Source of the DNA: Steinernema hermaphroditum
Taxonomy: Eukaryota; Nematoda; Chromadorea; Rhabditida; Steinernematidae
Reading direction: 5' to 3'
Length of the DNA: 64,000 bases
NCBI GenBank assembly: GCA_030435675.1
Contig: CM059623.1
Coordinates: 460,012 to 524,011, forward strand
A program made the position numbers and the translations under genes. Shown here piece by piece: positions 55,425-64,000 of the stretch. Every line of letters begins with the position of its first letter. The stretch's first letter is position 1. The notes beneath the pieces were generated by a model. It worked only from the letters and a program-made list of their open reading frames with translations. It had not been told where the DNA came from and searched no databases.

Positions 55425-57529
55425 TTAGCTGTTCCACTCGTAGTTGTTGGGATTGTTCGAGCAAAGACGACCGAGGATTGCGTCCACAGTTTCGTTCGAG
55501 TACTTCTGATTGAGGTTACCGAAGCCCTCACTTTTCGCCTTATGGTAGAGAGTTTGTACTTCGCAAAAAGTCATCGTCTTCAGGATTGAGTTCAGCAATG
55601 CGATCAAGGTGTAGTGCTCCGCCACATCGAACCACTTCCTGCGCTTCGTTGCATTCAATGACATCAGGTAGTTCTCGATCTCGGTCAGCAACAGGTCGAA
55701 TTGGAATCGGTTCGCGAATTCGATCACATCTGTGAGGTCGTCGTCGTTGAGATTCTCGAAATCAATGGGAAAGCCGTAGAAGCGGTGCAGGACGATCATG
55801 AAAATGTGATATTTCACTCCGGGAAGCTTGCAGACTCCTGTTTGTCCCTCCACGAAAGTAGAGTTCATCATGTTTGAGAAGACCGCCGAATGAGCACAAA
55901 GAAACTGGAAAGGGGTGGTGATATATTTGGAGATGTATAGAGGAGATGTTACCAATTTGGAGACGAAGAGTTCCATTCCCAAATCGAGTTCAATCTTCAG
56001 GTCAGCCATCCCTTCGACGAACTGGTCCAATGCGAACTTCTTTTGTCTAAAGTTATGTGTAAAAGCAGTGATCAAAAATCCAAGATTAAGCATTAGAAAT
56101 TATTTTCGACCTTTACGCAGAAAATATCACATATTGACACACAAATTTAGCCAACAGAAGGCTGGAAACACCAGGTTGTTCCAATGCCTTGGCAAGAAGG
56201 GCATTAATACCGACCGACTTCACCCGTGCCATCCACTTATGTCAAAGTTTCTGCGCTCTGAAGGCGGCGAAGATGGCGTACCGATTGATTCGTTGCGCTT
56301 AGATGCCGTCTCTTCCATTACAGTCATATGAGAAAAAGCCGACTGCGATACATGTGACTGCGTTTTTTATTACGCTGCACAGAATAAGCCGCTGATCGTT
56401 GTGACCTGTGGACTACAATAGCGTTGATTCAGAAAGATGAACTATTTTTATCCATCGTCTCCAGTCTAAGCTAATCACTGGTGTAACTCATACTTTCCTA
56501 GTGCAATAAAAGACCTCTTTGCGCGATGTAATGGCGTACTCCAGGGCTGATCCAAGTGGTTCAGCCTGGAGACGAAACAACCCGAATTTTTAAGAACCTA
56601 CGAATGACTACAGATCCAACAGGGCTAGCTTACAAATGCTAAGCATGTGGAATAAGCTGAAGGGGATAGGGCAAAGTTAGAGTTAGAGTTAGTTACAAGT
56701 TAGAGCAAAGTGCAAGACTGCACAATAGAGATTGAACAGAGATTAATTTTGTTCAATTTAACCAACGTTTCAATTCAATGTAGCCTTACATTATGTTAAG
56801 ATTACGGTCTACAGCTTTGTACAGTTTTTTGAATCATCCGTTTTAGAAAAGAGCCGATTTAGTATTGCCCAAATATTACTACTCAACTGGTACTCAACTA
56901 GTAAAGTCTCACAATCACGGGAGACCCAGATACATATCTACAGTGCTTATTTCCAGCATTCCAATTGAGCAACTGTTAAACAAAACGGGGCTCAGCCATA
57001 AAAAAAAAGTACACTTTTTTCTACTCTTTTGTTCCTTTTTTTCATTATCGAAACAGAGACAACATACCTTCTAATGGTAACATCCACTGTGACGGTGATG
57101 ACTCCCTGATTTTTGCAGACCAGCGTTCCTAGCATTCGAGAATCTTGTGCGATCATTATGCATTTCTACGAAACACCCCATTTACTATAGTAAACATGAA
57201 TAACTTGCCTCGCCCTCATAGAGATTGTCTTCCTAAAAGTATCGATATCAAAACAGTTTAAACGATGCGTGCGGTCCTACCACGTATCTCGGTTGATGGG
57301 GCATCAGGCTTCGATTAACCTGCTGCGTGATGGAGATGCTACAGTGGACATCGGTCCAGCAAAGGGTTCTCTTCTCTTCAGTCAGCTGCAGGCCGTACTC
57401 GAGCTCCTTATTAGCGTTAAATTTCGCAGCAAGTAGCACTTTTATGTTGTTCACGGTCTCCCATTTCGGGTTGTCTTCCTGATCTTGACCTTGAACTTCT
57501 TGCTGCAATCTGACTGGGCCTGAGGACAT
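55425..57529 (-). CDS. BTB-domain protein 5
   Basis: Probable CUL-3 adaptor, paralogue of genes 3 and 4. Exons (minus): 57529-57281, 57165-57068, 56046-55951, 55904-55425; about 307 residues. The MATH-like N-terminus (VLLAAKFNANKELEYGLQLT, CWTDVHCSISI), then exon 2 (MLGTLVCKNQGVITVTVDVT) equivalent to exon 2 of gene 3. BTB: MADLKIELDLGMELFVSKL, CAHSAVFSNMM, FVEGQTGVCKLPG, IVLHRFYGFPIDF, then DLTDVIEFANRFQFDLLLTE. It lacks the last intron present in genes 3 and 4, while its intron 56047-57067 has grown to 1 kb. The exon 1 donor (gtg|gtagga) was chosen to match the phase in gene 3. The ATG is eight bases after tttgcag. Confidence 0.82.
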
Positions 57530-57829
57530 GTTCAAACCTGCAAAAAGAATAATCAAAATCTGTGTTTGTTGAGAGAGATGCAGCGGAAGGTCACACGGTT
57601 CGGCGGGCGATCGATGATGACTGCAATCGTCCGATGTGTCGCATTACGAACGAACTGCGAAAATAGAAATGTGCGAAATACATGTTGTGTGTTGACCACA
57701 CACATCGACTCTTTATTTAATGTCTGTATAGGTCTCACCGCGATCTGGTGTAGAGCGACCGTACTTGCTTGCGCGATCTCTCGGCTGTTAGGCCAACGAT
57801 CGCGCCTTTTCTCTCCCTAGATAGTGTAG

Positions 57830-57862
57830 AGCACGAACTCATATATACACTATGTTCGTGCT
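57830..57862. promoter_or_regulatory. 9-bp perfect palindrome agcacgaac / gttcgtgct
   Basis: Arms 57830-57838 and 57854-57862, with a 15-bp AT-rich loop (tatatacac). A ttatataaaa follows at once, then the SL1-like sequence. It could be a binding site or a hairpin; role unknown. Confidence 0.6.
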
Positions 57863-57871
57863 TATATAAAA

Positions 57872-57965
57872 GGTTTGATTACCCAAGTTTGGGGTCCCCA
57901 CTAGGTTGATTCAATATGGGAAGCTGTTTTCAACTCCGAAGTCGTGTCTAGTGGCGGAGAAAGAA
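57872..57965 (+). ncRNA. SL1-like spliced-leader RNA sequence (gene or pseudogene)
   Basis: Bases 57872-57893 match the 22-nt nematode SL1 leader at 20 of 22 positions (A to G at positions 6 and 21; core ATTACCCAAGTTT intact) and are followed immediately by GT, as in an SL RNA. Downstream, CCACTAG (57898-57904) pairs with CTAGTGG (57948-57954), with an inner GTTGA/TCAAC pair, giving a plausible stem-loop. I do not see a good Sm-binding site (AATTTTTGG-type), so it may be a decayed copy or a diverged leader gene. It is a single copy here, not next to 5S rRNA. The RNA length is a guess from the folding. Confidence 0.6.
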
Positions 57966-58322
57966 GATAAGCAGCGACAATGGTGATCTACGGTCCTTCA
58001 TTGTGAATATGAGATTTCTTGCAGGGTGAACGCCATAGATTCAAGAGTAAATGAAATAAAAACTCAATATAGACATTTATTTTAGTAACCGTAATCATGG
58101 AAGTAAAGTCATTGCTACAGACGGACAAATTTACAGTTGCTCAGCAGTGATGTTCATCGGGACGCTTTTGTGAAGCGGAAAGAAAAGGGGATACCCGCGT
58201 GGATGGTGTGTAGAAGCTGACGGCAGGAAGAGGATGAAAGGAGGGGAGAGGAAAGAGATCTCGAGATACAAGTAGAAGTCATTTGCCTACAGAGGGGTTC
58301 GGAATTTGTACATTTCGGGGCT

Positions 58323-60950
58323 TCACATGTGGATGCGGAACTGGGAACGCGATATCCTCGGCGACTCGGGCCGCTCGTGTTCCACGTGGTCGTCCAGGGT
58401 GAACTGAGAAGGCGCACGTTCCAGAGAGGAAGGCGTTCCCAGGCTGGAGACACTTTCGAACGACCGGATCGAGCTGGTTCTGGAGTGTTTTCTCTCCGGC
58501 GTCGATTCGATGTCGGTGGAGGCGGCTACCGTAGTCTCGGTAGGTTCCCGGGTACGTGGCTCGAGGTTCTTTCCAGAGACGATCTCCTCGCTGATGTACG
58601 TGGAGACGGCGCAGGATTCGCCAGAGCTAACGGAGTGGGCGCTTGATTTGCCCAGTCGACCCCAGGAGCATCGTGGCCCGACGGTTTCGTCGATGGTGGA
58701 TGAGAAGAAGGTGGCGATCTTGTAGAGCCGGAAGTACTGTAGGACAGAGAGGCCAAGGTTGAAGATGATCATGATCAGGCCTAAAGATGTCCGTTTTTGA
58801 AAGACATTGGGATTGCGGTACCGTACCTGCTAGAACCGTGCCGTAGAAGCTGTACCCGTAGTGCATGTCCATGAACACCGGGCCCCCGTCCACCCCAACA
58901 AAGGTCATCTTAAGGGTGCACGGGCAGAGGCACATGTAGACGAGATCGGCGATGAGCACAAAGACTCCCGAGAGGATTCCACATTTGGCGTAGTGGTGGG
59001 GAATGACGCCGAGGAAGATGAACTGTAGCGTCCACAAAATGAGGCCGATACAGGAGAAGAAGTGGGTGTAGTGGCCGGCGACGCGATAGTGACGACCCCA
59101 ATCGAAGCTGCCCTGGTTGAGGCTGAAGTACTCCAACACTTTGAGCATGGGATACGGTAGGCCATTGTGGAAGGCTTGCTGCAGTTCGGAGGCCATCGAG
59201 CTGACTGAAATGTTCACAACATAGAGTGTCTTTTCGACAATTTGAATCTCACTTCCTGTGATGTCATATCGCTCGTTGAAATAGAGGCCATCGTACTTTT
59301 TGTGGAGATCGCCGACTGTCCGAACGTCTGAAATTTGCGAATAAGACTAGAGTTCGATGAAAGCATAGAAACATACACTTCATGGTGATGTTCACACTTC
59401 CCAGGCCGACTCTGACGCCAAGCAGGGACTCATGCCGCTCGGTGGAGTGTGCCCTGAACTGCGAAACGATGTGTGCGTCGCCGACGTTCCAGTAGGGCAA
59501 GTAGACGGCTCCTACAATGGCAACTCGTAAATTCCGCGCTGAGACCGCCAGGGGGGAAACGAGTCATCATCGAACAACAAGGTTGTAAACACTTCGCTGA
59601 ACTCGACTTTTTTCTTGAAGGTCAAAGGGTGCATGTTTCACATTCTAGTCCAATTTGATGTACTGTACAAGGTCACATGTCCCACATTAGGAAGTAGACG
59701 CGTATCATAACAGTTAAAGTGCATTTCGAAATTGGCGGATAAGCGAAAACCTCTCGAAAACCGGAAATCGGCGTCATCTGAGAAGCATCTGGTTATGACT
59801 CGACGACGCATTCGGCCGTCAAAGGGTGTCAGAACTAATTTGTCTAGACGGCGGTCTCGTCTACTTTTGGAACAGCCGGTCTGTTTGCGAAGGTGCGAGC
59901 GTTCTTGAAGGTGAAGCGATTTTTGTGTTTTCGTGGCAGTTGGACAAGGTACGGAATTTGTGAAAACAATCACTAGAAGTTCGAATCTGCACGTATGGCG
60001 TTTCTTCTCACGGTGTCAGATTACTTTCCTTGTTATCAACGGAACCCAGCCATGAAATTTTGGAATCTCCCCCTCCAACATGAGTACATTCTTGGACGGT
60101 AGTGCCCCCTGCACTTCCACAGCATATCATAGACCATGATAAATCGCCTCAGGCGTCACTATCGCCAACACCATCTTGAGCTCCTCTCCGCCGACGACCG
60201 TCGTGGCCGATCGGTCAAGATTGCGCAACGTGTTTCTCGCCTCGTACGCCTCGACAAAGCAAATTATGCGCACAAAACAAGAGTGCAGGAACCCGTTTTC
60301 GGGTGGGGCGCTTCTTTGATCTGTGGTGGGATTTGGGAAATCTTGAACGGACGGACTCCATTCTGATCCGAAGTCGTTGCAAAAGGAGGCAGTTCGAGAA
60401 CTTTTTGGGTGTACGCGAGAAGAACAGGTTACGCATGTTGGAAGCGTTCCACCTGTTGGATCGGGTCGATGGATCTTTGAAAGGACCGCTCTGAACTGAT
60501 CGATGTGTTGGTCGTTGATTTTCGGGCAAAATAGAAAGAATATGAGTGAACTGACTTGGTAATTTGAGCGCTTACAAACTGCCCATTTTCGATCGCTCTC
60601 AGGCAGTGGCATTTTAAAAATAAAGTAAAAGCACGACCAATCTCAAGTCTCATTCTGTTAAGAAATGAATAAAGAACTCACCAAAGAGCATAGCGCCCGT
60701 TCCTAACTGAATGGTCATGGTGATGAAGCTGATAAGTCGCTTTTCCCTCAGCCCAGGAAGAATGATAAGGAACGCCACATAGGGTACGATAAACACGGAG
60801 AACAGTAAAATCACCTAAAATGCTTTGTTCCATAGCACAAACCCACCGCTCTGCACTCACTTTGATGTTAACTGAACTGGGCGCCGGACTCGACTCATAT
60901 CGGGTGGGAGCGAAGTCGTCGCGGAACGCACTGAACCAACCCTTATCCAT
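58323..60950 (-). CDS. doxa-1: Dual oxidase maturation factor DOXA-1
   Basis: An ER/plasma-membrane protein needed to mature dual oxidase (BLI-3 in C. elegans), which makes hydrogen peroxide for cuticle tyrosine cross-linking. Exons (minus): 60950-60861, 60814-60683, 59511-59377, 59327-59253, 59204-58827, 58780-58323; about 422 residues. The N-terminus FSAFRDDFAPTRYESSPAPS is typical. TM1 is ILLFSVFIVPYVAFLIILPG; then come the extracellular GVRVGLGSVNITMK and YDGLYFNERYDITG (DuoxA hallmarks with the N-glycosylation site NIT), GLPYPMLKVLEYF, YRVAGHYTHFFSC, and TM segments to LIMIIFNLGLSVLQYF. The cytoplasmic tail is long and Ser/Glu-rich (about 145 residues). The exon 3 donor is aagt|gtatgt, as needed for phase. 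Intron 2 is 1.2 kb and holds other open frames. Confidence 0.93.
60136..60494 (+). other. GC-rich, protein-like frames nested in doxa-1 intron 2
   Basis: On the strand opposite to doxa-1, two adjoining + frames read like protein: 60136-60290 (NRLRRHYRQHHLELLSADDR) and 60303-60494 (RQFENFLGVREKNRLRMLEA, ending LDRVDGSLKGPL). They are in different frames; a small intron or a lesion between about 60285 and 60320 would be needed to join them. The minus strand is open too. I recognise no family. It may be a nested small gene or a decayed insert. Confidence 0.3.
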
Positions 60951-62838
60951 TTGGCGGAAAACACGAGTGGCAGTCGAGCTGTGGCTGGAGGAGGGAGCAG
61001 CAGAAGGGCGGACTTCTGCCGGTGGAGCTGTTCCTGAAGCCGCAAAGAATGAAAGTTATGCTTGATGGGGGGATAAGCCGCGATCGCGAAATGGGATTTG
61101 TTGCGCAAAAACGAGTGAAAGTGTTCGCGGCACGGACGCTTCGGGGTGAGGAGTCACGTAGACGATAAGGGGATTATCAGAGGGAGCAGGTAGTGGATGG
61201 GCTCTTTCAAATGATAGCAAAGCAGCCCTAATATGTTAGTCTAAGGCCGAGAATTTTATTGGAACGTACTCATGGAAAAGTGACTAAAGACAATGAGGAT
61301 GGCATCAGTACGAAAAAACACGTTCTTTGCCTAATGTCTGATGTACCAGCTTGGTGTCAGCGTGACATTTAAATGTTCAAACTAATGTGAATAATCCGAA
61401 TTTATGTACAGGATAGAGATTGATATGCAGACAAACAAAAATACACTTTGTTGTAAAGTTCGAGACTTACTTCCGGAGGCTTCCACAAGTCTGAAACCGA
61501 CCACCTCTTGGCCATTTTCAAATGCACTAAAATGAGCTAAATAAATATAGTAGAGAATGTAAAAAAAGCGTTAAAGAGTAGCATGCAAATGATCAAAAAT
61601 GCACTTTGTTGTAAATGAATACAATGGACTATTTCCATATTTGTCTGGACTGTCCGGTTTTTGCCATGTTCACGTCGAATGACAAAAAAAAATCATGAAC
61701 TTATTGCTGTTCGGGAAGCTGGTTCAAGACGTCTAATAGGACTACATTAGCCGTCTCGAATGGCAATAAAAAATACTTTCAAATGACTTCCAGGAATGGA
61801 CTCATTTGGGTTGGTTCATTCTATGCCTAAAACAGCAAAAAACAAAAAGTAATGAATAAATACATTGAATGGAAAATCCGCAAATAACGCCTGATAAGGG
61901 TTAGAATTTTAAGTTTCCGGCCTGATATACAGTATACATATAGGATCTACGTGTGATAGTCAAAAATTTGAATTTTCCATCCACACTAATGTTCATTATT
62001 TGCCATCATTAAGTGCAGTTTTGTCACAAAACAGTCATGTTCTTTAGCCATGACCCCCCTCAACCACACCAAAACCACACGTACAAACAAAAACAGGAAA
62101 GCTGAACCGCGTGTTTTTGCGATGACGCCACAGATCGGATTAGACGCGCGGCAATCGAAAGTGCTCCTCTTTTCCGAAGTAGAAGCACCTCCGCGAGGGA
62201 AACGATGACGCAGCGAGCGGGCAGAAGCCATTAGAGTAAAGTGAATGGGACGACCTCGACCTTGTAGCAAGTTCTGAATGAATAAACAGAAACGCATTCC
62301 TCTTCCAGCGGAAAAGGTGTTTCTCCGGCGGCGATGACGGTTACACGCGCCTTAAGGGTTGCCCCAAGTTGCACTTTCCGTTCGACGAACATCGGCTACG
62401 TGCGTTCCTACAGCGAAATATCGAAGGAAAATAAGATGGTGCAAGTGATAGGGGGTGGTCGGGTTAACGCCGGAAGGACTGTGATAAGATCGAAGTTGAG
62501 TCAGGGAAGCAACGAAAATGTTATTTTGTAAAGTGATATCACCGAGTAATACACGTCAGGTGTGTAGAGTCTGATCAGGTGGTTGTTATTTTTGTGAGAC
62601 CCGTATTTAATCAATCTACGTCTCTTCCTAAGATACCAAAGAGTTCGACGAGCAAAAATACTACTATAGGAAATGTCTGTTTGAAAGATATGGACTTCCA
62701 ATTCAAAAATACTATTTGTAGGAAAGGGACCGCCAGAAGCCTACGTGCCATCTGCCACCGCCGATCCCCCCAGACAGTCTAGTATCTAAGCCCGTATATA
62801 AATACCATTGTGTATGTCTTTCGTGTAACCAGAGCGGT
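60951..62838. other. No gene seen
   Basis: AT-rich. About 60960-61130 is GC-richer and probably the doxa-1 promoter. The 62100-62240 part is GC-rich with many short frames. CAAAAAT words reappear on the + strand from about 61430. Confidence 0.5.
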
Positions 62839-63099
62839 CTAGTAAACGGTTGTCCCTCCCTCTGCCACGTAATAACATGTACAAATGCCATCATCATCCT
62901 TCTTGATGCCTTGATCACTATAACTGCCGGCACCTGTGTACCGAAACGTTCTTCCCGCCTGAGATCCCAAATTAGCGCAAACGTACGCGTCGTTGCAAGA
63001 AGCACATCGCAATTGCAAACCTTGAGAAACCGGTCTTCTCGCCGCCTGATAAAGCCTCTCCCTCTCCGGCAAAAAAACCGTAAATACCCGAACGAACAC
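62839..63099 (-). CDS. Possible exon of a small cysteine-rich protein
   Basis: An open exon beginning right after a strong acceptor (cctttttag) and ending VAEGGTTVY at a stop. The second half has an ordered cysteine pattern: LRCASCNDAYVC, then ANLGSQAGRTFRYTGAG, then DDDGICTCYYV. This resembles small secreted nematode domains (C6-like), but I cannot assign it. The upstream exon with a start and signal peptide was not identified, and the first half is Arg-rich and less convincing. Confidence 0.35.
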   Translation of the reverse strand: MFVRVFTVFLPERERLYQAARRPVSQGLQLRCASCNDAYVCANLGSQAGRTFRYTGAGSYSDQGIKKDDDGICTCYYVAEGGTTVY

Positions 63100-64000
63100 C
63101 TAAAAAGGCTATAAACACGATGACGCGTCAGCTCAAGGGTACTAGACGGGATTTCTCGGTTTTTGAGCAAGTGGCTTGTGTGGAGGCCAAATCGATTATG
63201 AAATCGCGTTTTGTGTAAAAAAACGGGGCTTGACGCGGTTGAAAAATTCGCGAAAGGAATAGTTGATAAGTGAATAAATAAGAAAAATGGAGTAACAAGG
63301 GAATCTCCCGAGGTGTCTGCCTTGGACCGATCGTACGAAATTTTAACAAAAGAATTTTCCCTGGAAATAAGTCCCAATTTACTGGTCTAACGAAACAAAC
63401 AAAAATCATGGCACAATTTTCCCTGGTCTAAATTGGCCAGATAGTGAACATCAAACCCAGAAGGGTCACTTACATATGCGGACACTTCGGAAGGTTCCTT
63501 TGTAACATTCGTCCCAGGAAATAAAAAGTACGAAATCTTAAAATTCGAAAATATGTAGTACGTTATACTTCACCCAGAAAAATAAGTAAATAAAGAAGAG
63601 TCAGAGTGGGGCCACATCAATATTAGCAATGAAACACCGGATTCTTGGGAACAAACAAAAAAAATCACGGGCCGTTTTTTATGAGCCTTCCGCCAGCCAA
63701 ATAGTAGGCTAATTACTAGTCACAATAAATCTCAATTGTCTATCATGTCCAATCATAAGTTTACCAAGAATCATGGCTAGTGGATATGTTGAAGGTGGAA
63801 ACTTTTGTCAAAAATTAGCCTCGCTACTATTCTCTACTTTCCCTGGTCTTTCACCACTTCTTCGACTAATGTGTCCCGGCCACAACGGAACAGTTGAAAC
63901 CGATATGGCTGGACAACCAATTTTTTTCAGACCATTTGGAACTACAAAAATCTATAGTCAACGAGAATCATGACTAGTGGATCTGCTGAAGCTGATAACT
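63100..64000. other. Non-coding, with a repeat cut by the window end
   Basis: gagaatcatgactagtggat then ctgctgaag at 63966-63994 matches aagaatcatggctagtggat then atgttgaag at 63766-63794, about 200 bp apart. Phrases tttccctggtct recur near 63418 and 63838. Probably the start of a diverged tandem array continuing past 64000. Confidence 0.5.

Larger units (their letters stand above)
57530..58322. other. Intergenic between BTB gene 5 and doxa-1
   Basis: Contains the palindrome and SL1-like sequence listed separately. About 57720-57810 is GC-rich with gatcgcgcc/gcgcgatc words and may be the promoter of BTB gene 5. The 58090-58322 part is the 3' flank of doxa-1. No other gene is seen. Confidence 0.5.

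Noticed and set aside
1..64000. CRISPR arrays, bacterial promoters or operons
   Set aside because: Spliced genes, Pol III tRNAs and nematode families show this is a eukaryotic nuclear sequence; no spaced short repeats of CRISPR type are present.

Overview
This window is a piece of animal nuclear DNA, and the signs point to a rhabditid nematode. Genes are split by very short introns (mostly 41-50 bp) with GT donors and TTTCAG-type acceptors. The gene content is nematode-like: Srsx-type chemoreceptors, MATH/BTB proteins, a DB-module secreted protein, DOXA-1, mitochondrial L16 and a CHP/PBO-1 EF-hand protein. Many starts sit just after an acceptor-like TTTCAG, as expected for trans-splicing, and there is one copy of a near-SL1 spliced-leader sequence. 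The short family beginning MDSVPF/MDTLPY suggests a Steinernema-like worm, but that placement is inference.

Layout. 1-9066: AT-rich DNA without a convincing gene, carrying local direct repeats, three GC-rich islands and a striking strand-biased word (CAAAAAT). 9067-11882 (+): the 3' four exons of a pbo-1/CHP1 homologue. 12.1-14.7 kb: a tandem duplication that copied the pbo-1 tail together with a convergent MDSVPF gene; one gene copy is dead, the other intact. 14.8-15.4 kb: two 15-bp minisatellites. 15.5-17.2 kb (-): a seven-exon gene of unknown function. 17.5-19 kb: a foldback element, an LTR-like segment and a remnant of the MDSVPF-like family. 20.7-24.6 kb (+): two tandem Srsx-type receptors. 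24.9-25.2 kb: a long hairpin-forming inverted repeat. 25.6-31.5 kb: two MATH/BTB genes (-). 33.4-33.9 kb: small repeats and a tRNA-like segment, followed by tRNA-Thr.

34.6-44 kb (+) is a dense head-to-tail cluster: mrpl-16, PGAP2, LYAR, an unrecognised helical protein, then two paralogues of another unrecognised family. The tight spacing and acceptor-like sites before each start suggest an operon for at least the first three. 45.4-46.4 kb (+): an RRM protein with an acidic tail. 47.6-48.6 kb (+): a secreted DB-module protein. 48.8-49.1 kb: tRNA-Gln and tRNA-Asn. 49.5-50 kb: a decayed non-LTR reverse transcriptase tail. 50.1-57.5 kb: three related BTB genes interspersed with two mariner remnants, one of them split by a solo-LTR-like insertion. 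57.8-58 kb: the SL1-like sequence with stem-forming flanks. 58.3-61 kb (-): a complete doxa-1 homologue. 61-64 kb: no clear gene except a possible cysteine-rich exon.

Functional links inside the window are limited. DOXA-1 matures dual oxidase for cuticle cross-linking, MATH/BTB proteins are CUL-3 substrate adaptors, and the Srsx receptors are presumed chemosensory. The repeated theme is recent local duplication (MDSVPF, Srsx, BTB and the unknown 39-44 kb family) in a region also hit by several mobile elements.
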